From positions 1-21,170 of the forward strand of contig JAFRMB010000146.1 of the NCBI GenBank assembly GCA_017430945.1: a DNA stretch of 21,170 nucleotides, written 5' to 3'. A program made the translations under genes and the position numbers. Positions 6,799-15,982 of this stretch are shown in pieces (position 1 is the stretch's first letter; the number at the start of each line of letters is the position of its first letter). Origin of the DNA: Clostridia bacterium. Its GTDB lineage: Bacteria > Bacillota_A > Clostridia > Christensenellales > Aristaeellaceae. Under the pieces are notes generated by a model. The model made no database searches. It was not told the origin of the DNA and was given only the letters and a program-made list of their open reading frames with translations.

Positions 6799-7878
6799 AT
6801 GAAAAAAGCTCTGATCCTGATGCTTGCGCTCATCCTGGCGCTGTCTCTGTGCGCCCCTGCCCTGGCCGTCAACGAAGACGTGGAGGGCGAACTGGTGATC
6901 TATACCTCCATGTATCCCTTCGTCATCGACATGATGAACGAGGCCATCCAGAAGGAATTCCCGAACCTGACCCCCGGCATCGACGGCAGCTTCTTCTTCT
7001 ATGCCGGCACCAGCAAGCTCATCACCAAGATCTACGGCGAAATGGGCGACGGCCACGATCAGCCGCTGGAGTGCGATATGTTCATGGTGGCCGAGCCCGC
7101 CTTCTCGCTGGAGCTCAAGGACTACGGCTATCTGCATGCCTTCGAGGTGGAGAACGCCGACAGCCTGCTGCGCTTCCCCTATGATCCGGACGGCTATTGG
7201 TACCCGGTGCGCGTGTGCAACATGGTATTGGCCTGCAATCCCGAGATGGCGGACGAATGGGCCTCGCGCGGCGTGAACGTGCCCCATTCCTTCAAGGACT
7301 TCGCCTATGACCCGACGCTGAAGGGCTACATCTCCATGAGCGACCCCATGACGAGCGGCACGGCCTACGCGGCGGTATGCTCGCTGCTGGGGACCTACGG
7401 CGAGGAATATCTGGACAAGCTGGGCGAGAACAAGGTCATGCGCGAATCCGGCTCCACCGCCATCGCCAAGCTGCAGAGCGGCGAGTGCGCGGCCATCATG
7501 ATCCTGGAGGAGTCCATCCTCAAGTACATCGCCGATGAGGAAGCCAACGGAAACGACGTCAGCAACGTCGAGGTCATCTACCCCGATGACGGCGTGGTGC
7601 TGATCCCCTCCACGGTGATGATCGTGGCCGAGGAGTATTCAAAGAACGTCAACACCGAAGCCGCCGAGGCCGTCGCCCAGTGGCTGCTGACCGAGGACGC
7701 GCAGAAGCTCATCATGGAGGGCTACATGCATTCCGTGCTGGCCGACATGAGCGACTGCCCCGCCCACTCCGTGGACACCGACAGCCTGATCGCCAAGGAC
7801 CTGGGCGTCGACTGGGAGAACGCCTACAGGAACCGCGAATCCATCAACAACCTCTGGACGATGAAGGTCACCCAGTGA
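6799..7878 (+). CDS. Extracellular substrate-binding protein of an Fe(III)-type ABC importer
   Basis: 359 residues; the ATG at 6799 follows AGGAGG at 6786-6791. A classic Sec signal peptide (KK, then a Leu/Ala-rich core) ends in APALA before VNED, with predicted cleavage near residue 23. The Cys at the end of the core lacks a proper lipobox, so secretion or loose association is more likely than lipid anchoring. The mature protein opens with GELVIYTSMYPFVIDMMNEA, typical of the type 2 periplasmic-binding fold of FbpA-like and phosphonate- or thiamine-type binders. TSGTAYAAV matches the family's conserved SGT loop. The ligand cannot be assigned: iron(III), another metal chelate or a small anion are all possible. 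It is the first gene of the operon, followed by permease and ATPase. Confidence 0.88.
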   Translation: MKKALILMLALILALSLCAPALAVNEDVEGELVIYTSMYPFVIDMMNEAIQKEFPNLTPGIDGSFFFYAGTSKLITKIYGEMGDGHDQPLECDMFMVAEPAFSLELKDYGYLHAFEVENADSLLRFPYDPDGYWYPVRVCNMVLACNPEMADEWASRGVNVPHSFKDFAYDPTLKGYISMSDPMTSGTAYAAVCSLLGTYGEEYLDKLGENKVMRESGSTAIAKLQSGECAAIMILEESILKYIADEEANGNDVSNVEVIYPDDGVVLIPSTVMIVAEEYSKNVNTEAAEAVAQWLLTEDAQKLIMEGYMHSVLADMSDCPAHSVDTDSLIAKDLGVDWENAYRNRESINNLWTMKVTQ

Positions 7879-7893
7879 CCCATGGCCCGTTTT

Positions 7894-7922
7894 CCCCGGC
7901 GCCGGGATCTTCGGCGCCGGGG
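7894..7922 (+). other. Perfect 11-bp hairpin between binding protein and permease genes
   Basis: CCCCGGCGCCG at 7894-7904 pairs exactly with CGGCGCCGGGG at 7912-7922 around a 7-nt loop, 15 nt after the stop and 18 nt before the permease ribosome site. There is no T-tract. In such operons a hairpin here is known to protect the upstream message, so the binding protein is made in excess over the membrane parts; that role is inferred here. Confidence 0.75.
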
Positions 7923-7954
7923 ACGTTCATCGCCCGCATAGGAGGAAGCCCGCT

Positions 7955-10390
7955 GTGAAGAAGACGATCGCGCTGATCCTGGCGCTGGTTTTCGCGTTCG
8001 GCGCCGCCCTGGTCTTTATGGGCCACAGGGGCCAGTCTGCCTACGCCGCGTCCGGGTTCAGCTCAGAAGCCGCCTACCAGGCGATCCACGCCCTGTCGGC
8101 AGACGCGGCCGACGCCTGGAACAGGCGCCTCGGGCCCGAGCTCGAAAAGCTGTCGGATGACGACCGCCGGGCACTGACGGCCGCCGCGCAGGCGGTCCTG
8201 TCAGACACCTGGGAGGGCCTCAGGCACGGCGCCGGCGCAGAGGCCATGGCGCTGTCCGCCGATGGCGGCGAGGCGGTATCGTGGAAGCTGCTGTACGCCA
8301 CGTTCCTGACATCGGGGCCAAAGGTCGGCGCGGGCGACCGCAAGGCGATCGCCGCTCTGGACGACAGCTCCCGCCGGGCGCTGCTGCTCGCCCTGCCGGA
8401 TGATGACGCCGCTCTCCCGGCCGCACTGGAGAAGCTGGCGGGCGGTCTGACCGGCGGGGAACGTCGGGCCGCGCTGATCCAGGCGCTGTTCGTATCCATC
8501 GGATCGACGGATGCCGCCGTGACGGAGCACGCAAATCTGCTCAAGAAGAGCGTGCGCGGCAAGGAGCAGCAGCTCACCGCATTCCGCATGATCGCCCGGG
8601 GCGAGGTGAACGGCTTCTGGCAGATCATCGTGAGCCACAGCCGCACAGCCATGCTGATCGGCGCGCTGCTGATGCTGAACGCCGTGCTTCTGGCACTTCT
8701 GATGCGCTCGGAAGGGCGCTGGTCCTTCGATGTCAAGTGGCTGGTGATCCTGCTGATCATCGACTTCATGCTGGTGTTCCAGCTGCTGCCCGTGATCTAC
8801 ATGACCATCAAGGGGCTGTTCCCCGAGGGACAGCTGTCCCTCTCCACGTTCAAACGCCTTTACAGCTACCCATTGAACCTGGTGGCGCTGAAGAACACGC
8901 TCATCGCTTCCGCGGCCACGATGCTGCTGGGCACGGCCATCGCCTTCCCGCTGGCGTGGCTGGTGGGCCGCACCGACCTCTATGGCAGGCGGTTCTTCCG
9001 AACGCTGTTCGTCATGACGTACATGGTGCCGCCCTACGTCGGCGCGATGGCCTGGCTTCGGCTGATGAACCCGAACGCGGGCGTGGTCAACCAGTGGCTG
9101 CGGGCCCTGTTCCACCTGGGCAACGCGCCCGGGCCACTGAACGTGTACACCGTGCCCGGCCTCATCTGGGTGCTGACCACCTTCTATTATCCCTACGCCT
9201 TCATCACCATCAGCCGTGCCATGGAGAAGATGGATCCCTCGCTGGAGGAGGCCAGCCGCATCTCCGGCGCTACGCCTCTGAGGACCGTATTCACGATCAC
9301 GCTGCCCATGATGATGCCCTCGCTGATCGCCGGCGCGCTGCTGGTCTTCGTCAGCGCCGCCAGCTGCTACGGCATACCTTCCATCATCGGCACGCCCGGC
9401 AATGTGAACACGGTGACCACCCGCATCGTCGAGTTCGTCTCGCTGGGCCAGCAGGGCATGGACGACGCCACGGTGCTGTCCGTCTTCCTGATGGCCGTAG
9501 CGCTGGTGATCCTGTTCATATCAGACGTGGTGCTCGCCAAGCGACAGTACATCACCGTTTCGGGCAAATCGGTGTCGCCCGCCATCGTGGAGCTGCGCGG
9601 CGCGCGCGTCCCGCTGACGGTCCTGGTGTCGCTGTTTGCCGTCATCGTGGTGCTGCTGCCCTTCACCACCATACTGACCACGTCCTTCAAGACCGACATC
9701 GGCAAGGGGCTGCTGGCGGCAGGCAACTTCACGCTCGCGAACTGGACGACGGTGTTCGCCCGCGCGGAGACGCTGTCCTGCCTCAAGAACTCGCTGATCT
9801 TCGCGTCCGTCACCGCCACGGTGGGACTCGTGATCGCCTGTGTGATGAGCTACCTTCTGCAGCGCACGCGCACCCGCGGCCGCAGCATCCCCAACTTCCT
9901 CATCACACTGGGCTCCGGAACGCCCTCGGTCGTCATCGCGCTGGGGCTCATCATGACCATGCGCGGCAACTTCGGCGTGAATATCTACGGCACGGCCACG
10001 ATCCTGATCATCGCCTATCTGATCAAATACCTGATGATGGGCATGCGCACGGTCGTTTCCGCCATGAGCCAAATCCACGTGTCGCTCGAGGAGTGCAGCC
10101 AGGTGTCCGGCGCGAGCTGGCTAAGGACCATGCGACGTGTCACCGTGCCGCTGATATTCCCCTCCATCGCCGCGGGATGGTTTTTGATATTCATCCCCAG
10201 CTTCTATGAGCTCTCGATGACCACACTGCTGTATTCGAGCACCACCAAGACCATCGGCTTCCAGCTCTACGAGACCTGGACCTTCACCAGTCAGCCCATG
10301 AGCTGCGCCATGGCGTTCGGCATACTGTTGATCGTGGTGCTGCTGAACCTGCTCCTCAACCGGCTGACCAAGGGCGAATTCTCCATTTGA
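7955..10390 (+). CDS. Fused ABC importer permease with an extra N-terminal extracytoplasmic domain
   Basis: 811 residues; GTG start at 7955 with AGGAGG at 7940-7945. The C-terminal ~580 residues hold two binding-protein-dependent permease domains in one chain, as in FbpB-type iron importers. Two EAA loops that contact the ATPase are visible: EEASRISGATPLRTVF (near residue 430) and EECSQVSGASWLRTMR (near 711), with about 12 membrane helices around them. The first ~225 residues are unusual. A signal-like hydrophobic helix (about 4-24) is followed by a ~190-residue Ala-, Asp- and Leu-rich helical segment, predicted outside the cell, before the next helix at about 230. FbpB-type permeases usually lack this. 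The protein forms the membrane channel for the preceding binding protein and the following ATPase. Confidence 0.88.
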   Translation: MKKTIALILALVFAFGAALVFMGHRGQSAYAASGFSSEAAYQAIHALSADAADAWNRRLGPELEKLSDDDRRALTAAAQAVLSDTWEGLRHGAGAEAMALSADGGEAVSWKLLYATFLTSGPKVGAGDRKAIAALDDSSRRALLLALPDDDAALPAALEKLAGGLTGGERRAALIQALFVSIGSTDAAVTEHANLLKKSVRGKEQQLTAFRMIARGEVNGFWQIIVSHSRTAMLIGALLMLNAVLLALLMRSEGRWSFDVKWLVILLIIDFMLVFQLLPVIYMTIKGLFPEGQLSLSTFKRLYSYPLNLVALKNTLIASAATMLLGTAIAFPLAWLVGRTDLYGRRFFRTLFVMTYMVPPYVGAMAWLRLMNPNAGVVNQWLRALFHLGNAPGPLNVYTVPGLIWVLTTFYYPYAFITISRAMEKMDPSLEEASRISGATPLRTVFTITLPMMMPSLIAGALLVFVSAASCYGIPSIIGTPGNVNTVTTRIVEFVSLGQQGMDDATVLSVFLMAVALVILFISDVVLAKRQYITVSGKSVSPAIVELRGARVPLTVLVSLFAVIVVLLPFTTILTTSFKTDIGKGLLAAGNFTLANWTTVFARAETLSCLKNSLIFASVTATVGLVIACVMSYLLQRTRTRGRSIPNFLITLGSGTPSVVIALGLIMTMRGNFGVNIYGTATILIIAYLIKYLMMGMRTVVSAMSQIHVSLEECSQVSGASWLRTMRRVTVPLIFPSIAAGWFLIFIPSFYELSMTTLLYSSTTKTIGFQLYETWTFTSQPMSCAMAFGILLIVVLLNLLLNRLTKGEFSI

Positions 10391-10404
10391 AAGGGGCCAC
10401 GCAC

Positions 10405-11478
<1,074 letters not shown>

Positions 11479-11541
11479 CCGTTCGGGCAGCGTATCGGCC
11501 GTCAGAAGGCGCCCGACGGCGCCCCTGTGAGGATGAGGAAC

Positions 11542-13398
11542 ATGAGTGACGATCGCTTTGCACCGCTCCCCCTTGCGGTCTCGCGGGAGTATCCCGCCTA
11601 TCAGTTCTATGCGCGGCTCGGCTTTACGGGCCATCCGGCGGACGCGTGTCTGCGCTACGCGGCGCTGACGGTGCAAAACTGGCTGTGCGATCGCATCAAA
11701 CAGGCGAACGGCGAAGTGCCGGAGGACATATGCTGTCCGCCGCAGACCTCCTTCATGGACGCCGGTCCGGACGCGCTGCACAGCGTCAAGCTGTCTTACT
11801 GTGAGATCATCGCGCTGCCCGAGGCGGGGATCTGGGCGCTCACGGTGCGCGAGCCGGACCCGTCCATCGCCGCCCGCGCCTTCGTCACCCACGTCGGCCT
11901 GCGCACCGCAGACGCGGATGCGGTCGAATTCGGCGTGCGCATCGACGTGGTGGACCGGGACGCCGCACTGCCCGAGCAGGGAAAGGCCTTTCGCCCGCAG
12001 TTCATACGGCTGCTGTTCGAGACCGAGGGTCTGTCGCTCTCCCAGGCTTCGCCGCTGCCCTTCAGAAGATCCACCGACATCGAAAACCGCCGCGACGTCG
12101 CCATGCTGAAGCGCCTCGCCGACGACCGCGCCAACCGGCTGCCTCTGGTCGTGTTCACGCACGCAGAGCGCGAACGGATCCGGATCACCCCCGAAGCGTT
12201 CGATCGCATGATGGGTGACCTCATGAAGGCACCGCTGTCGCCCGCCCCCGGCGCGCGCCCCGGGATCGCGCCGCCCGTCCCGGAGTCTCCCGGGTATGAG
12301 CTGCCCTATGACGTCACCGAGTTTTCAAAGCACATCTACGGCCACGCTCAGGCGTTCGTCGTCTCACCGCGCGCCTTCGGCGAACTCTGCGCCAGGTTCA
12401 ACCGTCAGAGCCTGAAGCCGGGCGACATACTGGTCGTCGAACCGCGGATCTTCGGCGGCAATGCGCGCGTCCTGGCATACCGGCCCGGCATGGATACCGC
12501 TTGGTACGCGCGCGTGACGGGCGAACTTCGCGAAGCGCTCCAGTGCTGCACCCGGCACAAGCCCTTTGACTTCGGCGGCGTGCTGTTCACAGAGGGCGCC
12601 CGTCAACAGCAGCGGGGCATGGAGCTGGCGGAGCTGCGCGCCTCGATCCACCACGATAAGGGCAGCGAGCAGCAGCTGCTGCTGGACCAGCTGGAGCGGG
12701 AACGCGCTCTGAGCGCCGAGCTGGCCGAGGAGAAAGATCGGCTGCGGGCGCAGATGATCGAGGAGTACAGAAGGGGCGAGGCCTTCGGCCTGCAGAGCGC
12801 CGAAGCGCTCGAGGCCGCGCTGAACGACGCCAGAGCGGAGATCGACCGGCTGAAGTCGAGCAACGCGTCGATGCAGCGGAGCTTTTCGGAATTCGACGCG
12901 ATGCGCAGCGCGGTCGAGCGCGTGCAGCGCATACAGGCCATGCCCAGGACCAATCGGGATGTGGTGGAATACTTCCGCCTGATCTTCGCCGACCGGCTGG
13001 GCTTTACGGAGCGCGGCATGCGGACGGCGGCCGACTGCGATATCAATCCGGCGATGCTCTGGGAGTGTCTGTATCATACCGCCACGGCGCTGGTGGATCT
13101 GTACCGCGATTCCGTGCGGGACGTGGAGGACCGCTTCAAGGCCGCCACCGGCTGGGAAATGGCGCCCAGCGAAGGCTCACAGACGCGGAAGATCGCCGGA
13201 TTCATGGAGCAGCGCAGGGACGTCTATGAGGGGCGGGAGATCTCTGTCGAGCCCCACGTCAAGTTCCCCCGTTCTTCCCGCAGGACCGGGGCGGCCTACC
13301 AGCGTCTCTACTACGCCTATGATCCGCCGACCGGCAGGGTCGTGGTCGGCTATGTCGGGGACCACCTGGAGAATTTTTCCTCGCTGAGTTTTCACTGA
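11542..13398 (+). CDS. Multidomain cytoplasmic protein of unknown function with central coiled coil
   Basis: 618 residues; ATG at 11542 chosen because GAGGA at 11529-11533 is well spaced; in-frame GTG and ATG codons at 11527 and 11533 overlap that site. No signal peptide or membrane helix. Residues 1-230 are an alpha/beta region, including WALTVREPDPSIAARAF and RLPLVVFTH, followed by a Pro-rich linker (231-252). Residues 253-345 contain AFVVSPRAFGELCARFN and LKPGDILVVEP-x5-NARVLAYRPG. Residues 360-465 form a charged coiled coil. Residues 466-618 are a separate domain, with Trp-rich helices, EPHVKF, then QRLYYAYDPPTGRVVVGYVGDHLENFSS. That tail resembles, from memory, a small RelE-like module seen at the end of many large bacterial hypothetical proteins, some near defence genes; this is unverified. 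It follows the ATPase gene by 63 nt, so it is probably co-transcribed, yet nothing suggests a transport role. Confidence 0.82.
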   Translation: MSDDRFAPLPLAVSREYPAYQFYARLGFTGHPADACLRYAALTVQNWLCDRIKQANGEVPEDICCPPQTSFMDAGPDALHSVKLSYCEIIALPEAGIWALTVREPDPSIAARAFVTHVGLRTADADAVEFGVRIDVVDRDAALPEQGKAFRPQFIRLLFETEGLSLSQASPLPFRRSTDIENRRDVAMLKRLADDRANRLPLVVFTHAERERIRITPEAFDRMMGDLMKAPLSPAPGARPGIAPPVPESPGYELPYDVTEFSKHIYGHAQAFVVSPRAFGELCARFNRQSLKPGDILVVEPRIFGGNARVLAYRPGMDTAWYARVTGELREALQCCTRHKPFDFGGVLFTEGARQQQRGMELAELRASIHHDKGSEQQLLLDQLERERALSAELAEEKDRLRAQMIEEYRRGEAFGLQSAEALEAALNDARAEIDRLKSSNASMQRSFSEFDAMRSAVERVQRIQAMPRTNRDVVEYFRLIFADRLGFTERGMRTAADCDINPAMLWECLYHTATALVDLYRDSVRDVEDRFKAATGWEMAPSEGSQTRKIAGFMEQRRDVYEGREISVEPHVKFPRSSRRTGAAYQRLYYAYDPPTGRVVVGYVGDHLENFSSLSFH

Positions 13399-13434
13399 AG
13401 GTGGGTCGGCGCCGCCACCGGCCTGTGCGCGCAC

Positions 13435-13463
13435 TTGCCTCGCGGCGCGGTATCAGGTATAAT
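13435..13463 (+). promoter_or_regulatory. Sigma-A-type promoter for the Sir2-MATE-glutaredoxin-AraC genes
   Basis: TTGCCT at 13435-13440, a 17-bp spacer and a perfect TATAAT at 13458-13463. The predicted start near 13470 leaves a leader of about 55 nt. The -35 region (TTGCCTCG) and the GG before TATAAT are identical to the promoter at 6672-6700. Confidence 0.85.
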
Positions 13464-13524
13464 ACAGGCAGCGGCGGCCAGGCGCAGGCCGGGCCGCCGT
13501 ACGTCAGCGCGGGAGGTCATCGGT

Positions 13525-14274
13525 ATGCCGGAGCTTCAGAGGATCGTCGACCGCGCCAGGCGCATCGTGTTCTTTGGCGGCGCCGGTGTGTCCACCGCAA
13601 GCGGCATCCCGGACTTTCGCTCGGCGGACGGGTTGTACAGACAGGACTTCGACGGCGGGGAATTCGACGGCCTGACGCCGGAGATGATCCTCAGCCAGTC
13701 GTTCTTTTATCTCGATCCCGAACGCTTCTTCGCCTTCTATCGGCGCTATATGCTCCATCCCGATGCCAGGCCCAACGCCGCGCATCGAAAGCTCTGGCAG
13801 CTGGAGCAGGCGGATAAGCTGCGGGGCATCGTCACTCAGAACATCGACGGCCTGCACCGGGATGCCGGCAACCGCCGGGTGTACGAGATCCACGGCAGCG
13901 TCCGCGAGAACTACTGCATGGACTGCGGTGCCTCCTACCCGATGTCGCACATGCTGGCAACGCAGGGCATCCCCCGCTGTACGCGCTGCGGCCGGTGCGG
14001 ACAGCCGGGCGGCGTGATCAAGCCCTGGGTGGTGCTCTACGGCGAGGCGCCGGACAAGTATACCTGCATGGGCGCCTGCCGGGAGATCTCCGGCTGTGAC
14101 ACGCTGATCGTCGCAGGCACGTCCCTTTCGGTCGAACCTGCCGCCTCCTTCCTCGGCTATTTCCACGGCCGTGCGCTGGTGGTCATCAACGCAGAACCCA
14201 CCCCCGCCGATGAGCGCGCCACGCTCGTCATACGGGGCGACGTGGCAGAGGTCATGGACGCGATCGTCGTCTGA
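13525..14274 (+). CDS. cobB: Sir2-family NAD-dependent protein deacylase
   Basis: 249 residues, typical of bacterial sirtuins. The ATG at 13525 follows GGGAGG at 13511-13516; a more upstream in-frame start would run through the promoter. Motifs are complete: GAGVSTASGIPDFR (residues 19-32), TQNIDGLHRDAG, the catalytic His in EIHGS (His123), a zinc site of Cys131-x2-Cys134 and Cys152-x2-Cys155, and the GTSLSVEPA nucleotide loop. It removes acyl groups from lysines using NAD+ in the cytoplasm. It is the first gene after its own promoter, with the MATE gene 41 nt downstream. Confidence 0.94.
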   Translation: MPELQRIVDRARRIVFFGGAGVSTASGIPDFRSADGLYRQDFDGGEFDGLTPEMILSQSFFYLDPERFFAFYRRYMLHPDARPNAAHRKLWQLEQADKLRGIVTQNIDGLHRDAGNRRVYEIHGSVRENYCMDCGASYPMSHMLATQGIPRCTRCGRCGQPGGVIKPWVVLYGEAPDKYTCMGACREISGCDTLIVAGTSLSVEPAASFLGYFHGRALVVINAEPTPADERATLVIRGDVAEVMDAIVV

Positions 14275-14315
14275 CGCCTCCCCGCCACATTCCCAAACCG
14301 AAAGGATGGTCGTCG

Positions 14316-15689
14316 ATGGCAAAGACGGGCAGCAAGCGCGATCTGTTCGAAGCCATGCCTGTGCCCGCAGCGCTGACCCGGATGGCAGTGCCGACCATCG
14401 TGAGCCAGTTGATCGTGCTGATCTACAACATGGCGGACACCTGGTTCATCGGCCGCACGAACGATCCCTATAAGGTCGCGGCGTCCTCGCTGGTGCTGAC
14501 GGTGTTCCTGATGACCATGTCCCTGGCCAACCTGTTCGGCGTGGGCGGCGGCAGCCTGATGGTGCGCCTGCTGGGCGCAAAGGACCGGGAAGAGGCGCGC
14601 AGGGTCGCCTCTGTGAGCCTGACGATGGCGGCCGGCGCGGCCCTGTCGTTCTCGCTGCTGTGTCTCCTGTTCATGGATCCGCTGCTTCGGCTGCTGGGCG
14701 CCAGCGACAACACCATCGGCTACGCCAGGCAGTATCTGACGTTCGTCGTGGTCATCGGCGGCGTGGCGACGGTGCTGTCCAACTGCATGAGCACGATGCT
14801 CAGGAATTCGGGCTACTCAAAGGAAGCGAGCCTCGGCCTCAGCCTGGGCGGGCTTCTGAACATCGCGCTCGATCCGCTGTTCATGTTCGTCATACTGCCC
14901 GACGGCATGCAGGTGATGGGCGCCGGGCTGGCCACCATGCTCTCGAACGTCATCGCGCTGTGCTACTTTATGTGGACGTACCGCCGCGTGCGCAACGACA
15001 CCGTGCTGACCATCCCCCGCCGGATCGAACGCGTCAGGCGCGACTCCATGGGCGCCATATTCTCTGTCGGCGTGCCCGCGGCGCTCAGCCTGTTCCTGTT
15101 CGACCTGACTAACATCACCATCAACCGTCTCGCGGCCTCCCACGGCGACATACAGCTGGCGGCCATCGGCATCGTGCTGAAGGTGGAGCGCCTGCCGCTG
15201 AACATCGGGATCGGCATCTGCCTGGGCATGATCCCGCTGGTGGCATACAACTATGCCGCAGGCGACCACGCGCGCATGCGCGCCTTTTTCAACGCGGCGC
15301 GCCTGGCGGGCGTGGTGTTCTCGGTGATCAGCGTGGTGCTCTACCGGACGTTTGCCGCGGACCTGGTGCGCGCCTTCATCTCCGATGCCGAGACCGTGCG
15401 CTACGGCACCGGGTTCCTGCGCGCCCGCTGCTTCGCCACGCCGTTCATGTTCCTGAGCTTCCACATGGTCCACTTCATGCAGTCCATCGGTCACGGGCGG
15501 GAGTCGTTCCTGCTGGCAGTGATCCGGCAGCTGGGGCTCAACATACCGATCCTGCTGCTCATGAACGCACTGATGGGCGTCATGGGCATCGTATGGACGC
15601 AGGCCATCGCCGATTCCGTCAACGTGATCGTTTCTTATGTCATCTACGCACGCGTCATACGATCGATGCAAGGGAGGGCCCGAACATGA
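14316..15689 (+). CDS. MATE-family multidrug/cation antiporter
   Basis: 457 residues, the usual MATE length, with about 12 predicted membrane helices in two similar halves. The ATG at 14316 follows AAAGGA at 14301-14306. The N-terminus, PAALTRMAVPTIVSQLIVLIYNMADTWFIG, is typical of the Bacillota DinF/NorM-like branch, and MSTMLRNSGYSKEASLGLSL and GICLGMIPLVAYNYAAGD match conserved blocks of the family. It is expected to export drugs or metabolites in exchange for Na+ or H+. The stop codon overlaps the start of the next gene (ATGA at 15686-15689), indicating translational coupling. The substrate cannot be predicted. Confidence 0.94.
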   Translation: MAKTGSKRDLFEAMPVPAALTRMAVPTIVSQLIVLIYNMADTWFIGRTNDPYKVAASSLVLTVFLMTMSLANLFGVGGGSLMVRLLGAKDREEARRVASVSLTMAAGAALSFSLLCLLFMDPLLRLLGASDNTIGYARQYLTFVVVIGGVATVLSNCMSTMLRNSGYSKEASLGLSLGGLLNIALDPLFMFVILPDGMQVMGAGLATMLSNVIALCYFMWTYRRVRNDTVLTIPRRIERVRRDSMGAIFSVGVPAALSLFLFDLTNITINRLAASHGDIQLAAIGIVLKVERLPLNIGIGICLGMIPLVAYNYAAGDHARMRAFFNAARLAGVVFSVISVVLYRTFAADLVRAFISDAETVRYGTGFLRARCFATPFMFLSFHMVHFMQSIGHGRESFLLAVIRQLGLNIPILLLMNALMGVMGIVWTQAIADSVNVIVSYVIYARVIRSMQGRART

Positions 15690-15961
15690 AGAAGCTCACG
15701 ATCTTCCACCTGGAAAACTGCCCCTACTGCCACAGCGCCCGCCGGGCGCTCGAGGCGCTGCGCGCCGAAGACCCCGCCTACGCCGCCGTGCCGGTGGAGT
15801 GGGTCGAAGAATCCAGACAGCCGGAACGCACCCGCGGGATGGACTATTACTACGTCCCCAGCGTGTTCATGGACGGCCAGAAGCTCTACGAGGCCCATCC
15901 GGGCGACACCGACGCCGTCATCATGTCCAGGATGCGCGCAGCCCTGGACGCCGCGCGCTGA
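15686..15961 (+). CDS. Glutaredoxin-like small thioredoxin-fold protein
   Basis: 91 residues; ATG at 15686 overlapping the MATE stop, with GGGAGG at 15672-15677. The N-terminus, KKLTIFHLENCPYCHSAR, carries the CPYC redox motif, and YYYVPSVFMDGQKLYEAHPGD contains the cis-proline (VPSVF) of the thioredoxin fold. It is probably a cytoplasmic thiol-disulfide oxidoreductase that uses glutathione, another thiol or thioredoxin reductase. Many Clostridia lack glutathione, so the electron donor is uncertain. Close coupling to the transporter suggests joint expression rather than a proven joint function. Confidence 0.9.
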   Translation: MKKLTIFHLENCPYCHSARRALEALRAEDPAYAAVPVEWVEESRQPERTRGMDYYYVPSVFMDGQKLYEAHPGDTDAVIMSRMRAALDAAR

Positions 15962-15982
15962 CCCCACAGGCAGGAGATCGAT

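Noticed and set aside
6799..6870. Lipoprotein signal on the binding protein
   Set aside because: The Cys is preceded by LSL, which lacks the small residue needed at -1; an AxA-type cleavage site (APALA) follows instead.
13525..14274. Sir2 gene as a defence NADase effector
   Set aside because: It is a compact canonical sirtuin with zinc site and catalytic His, and lacks the extra domains of Thoeris or DSR-type effectors.
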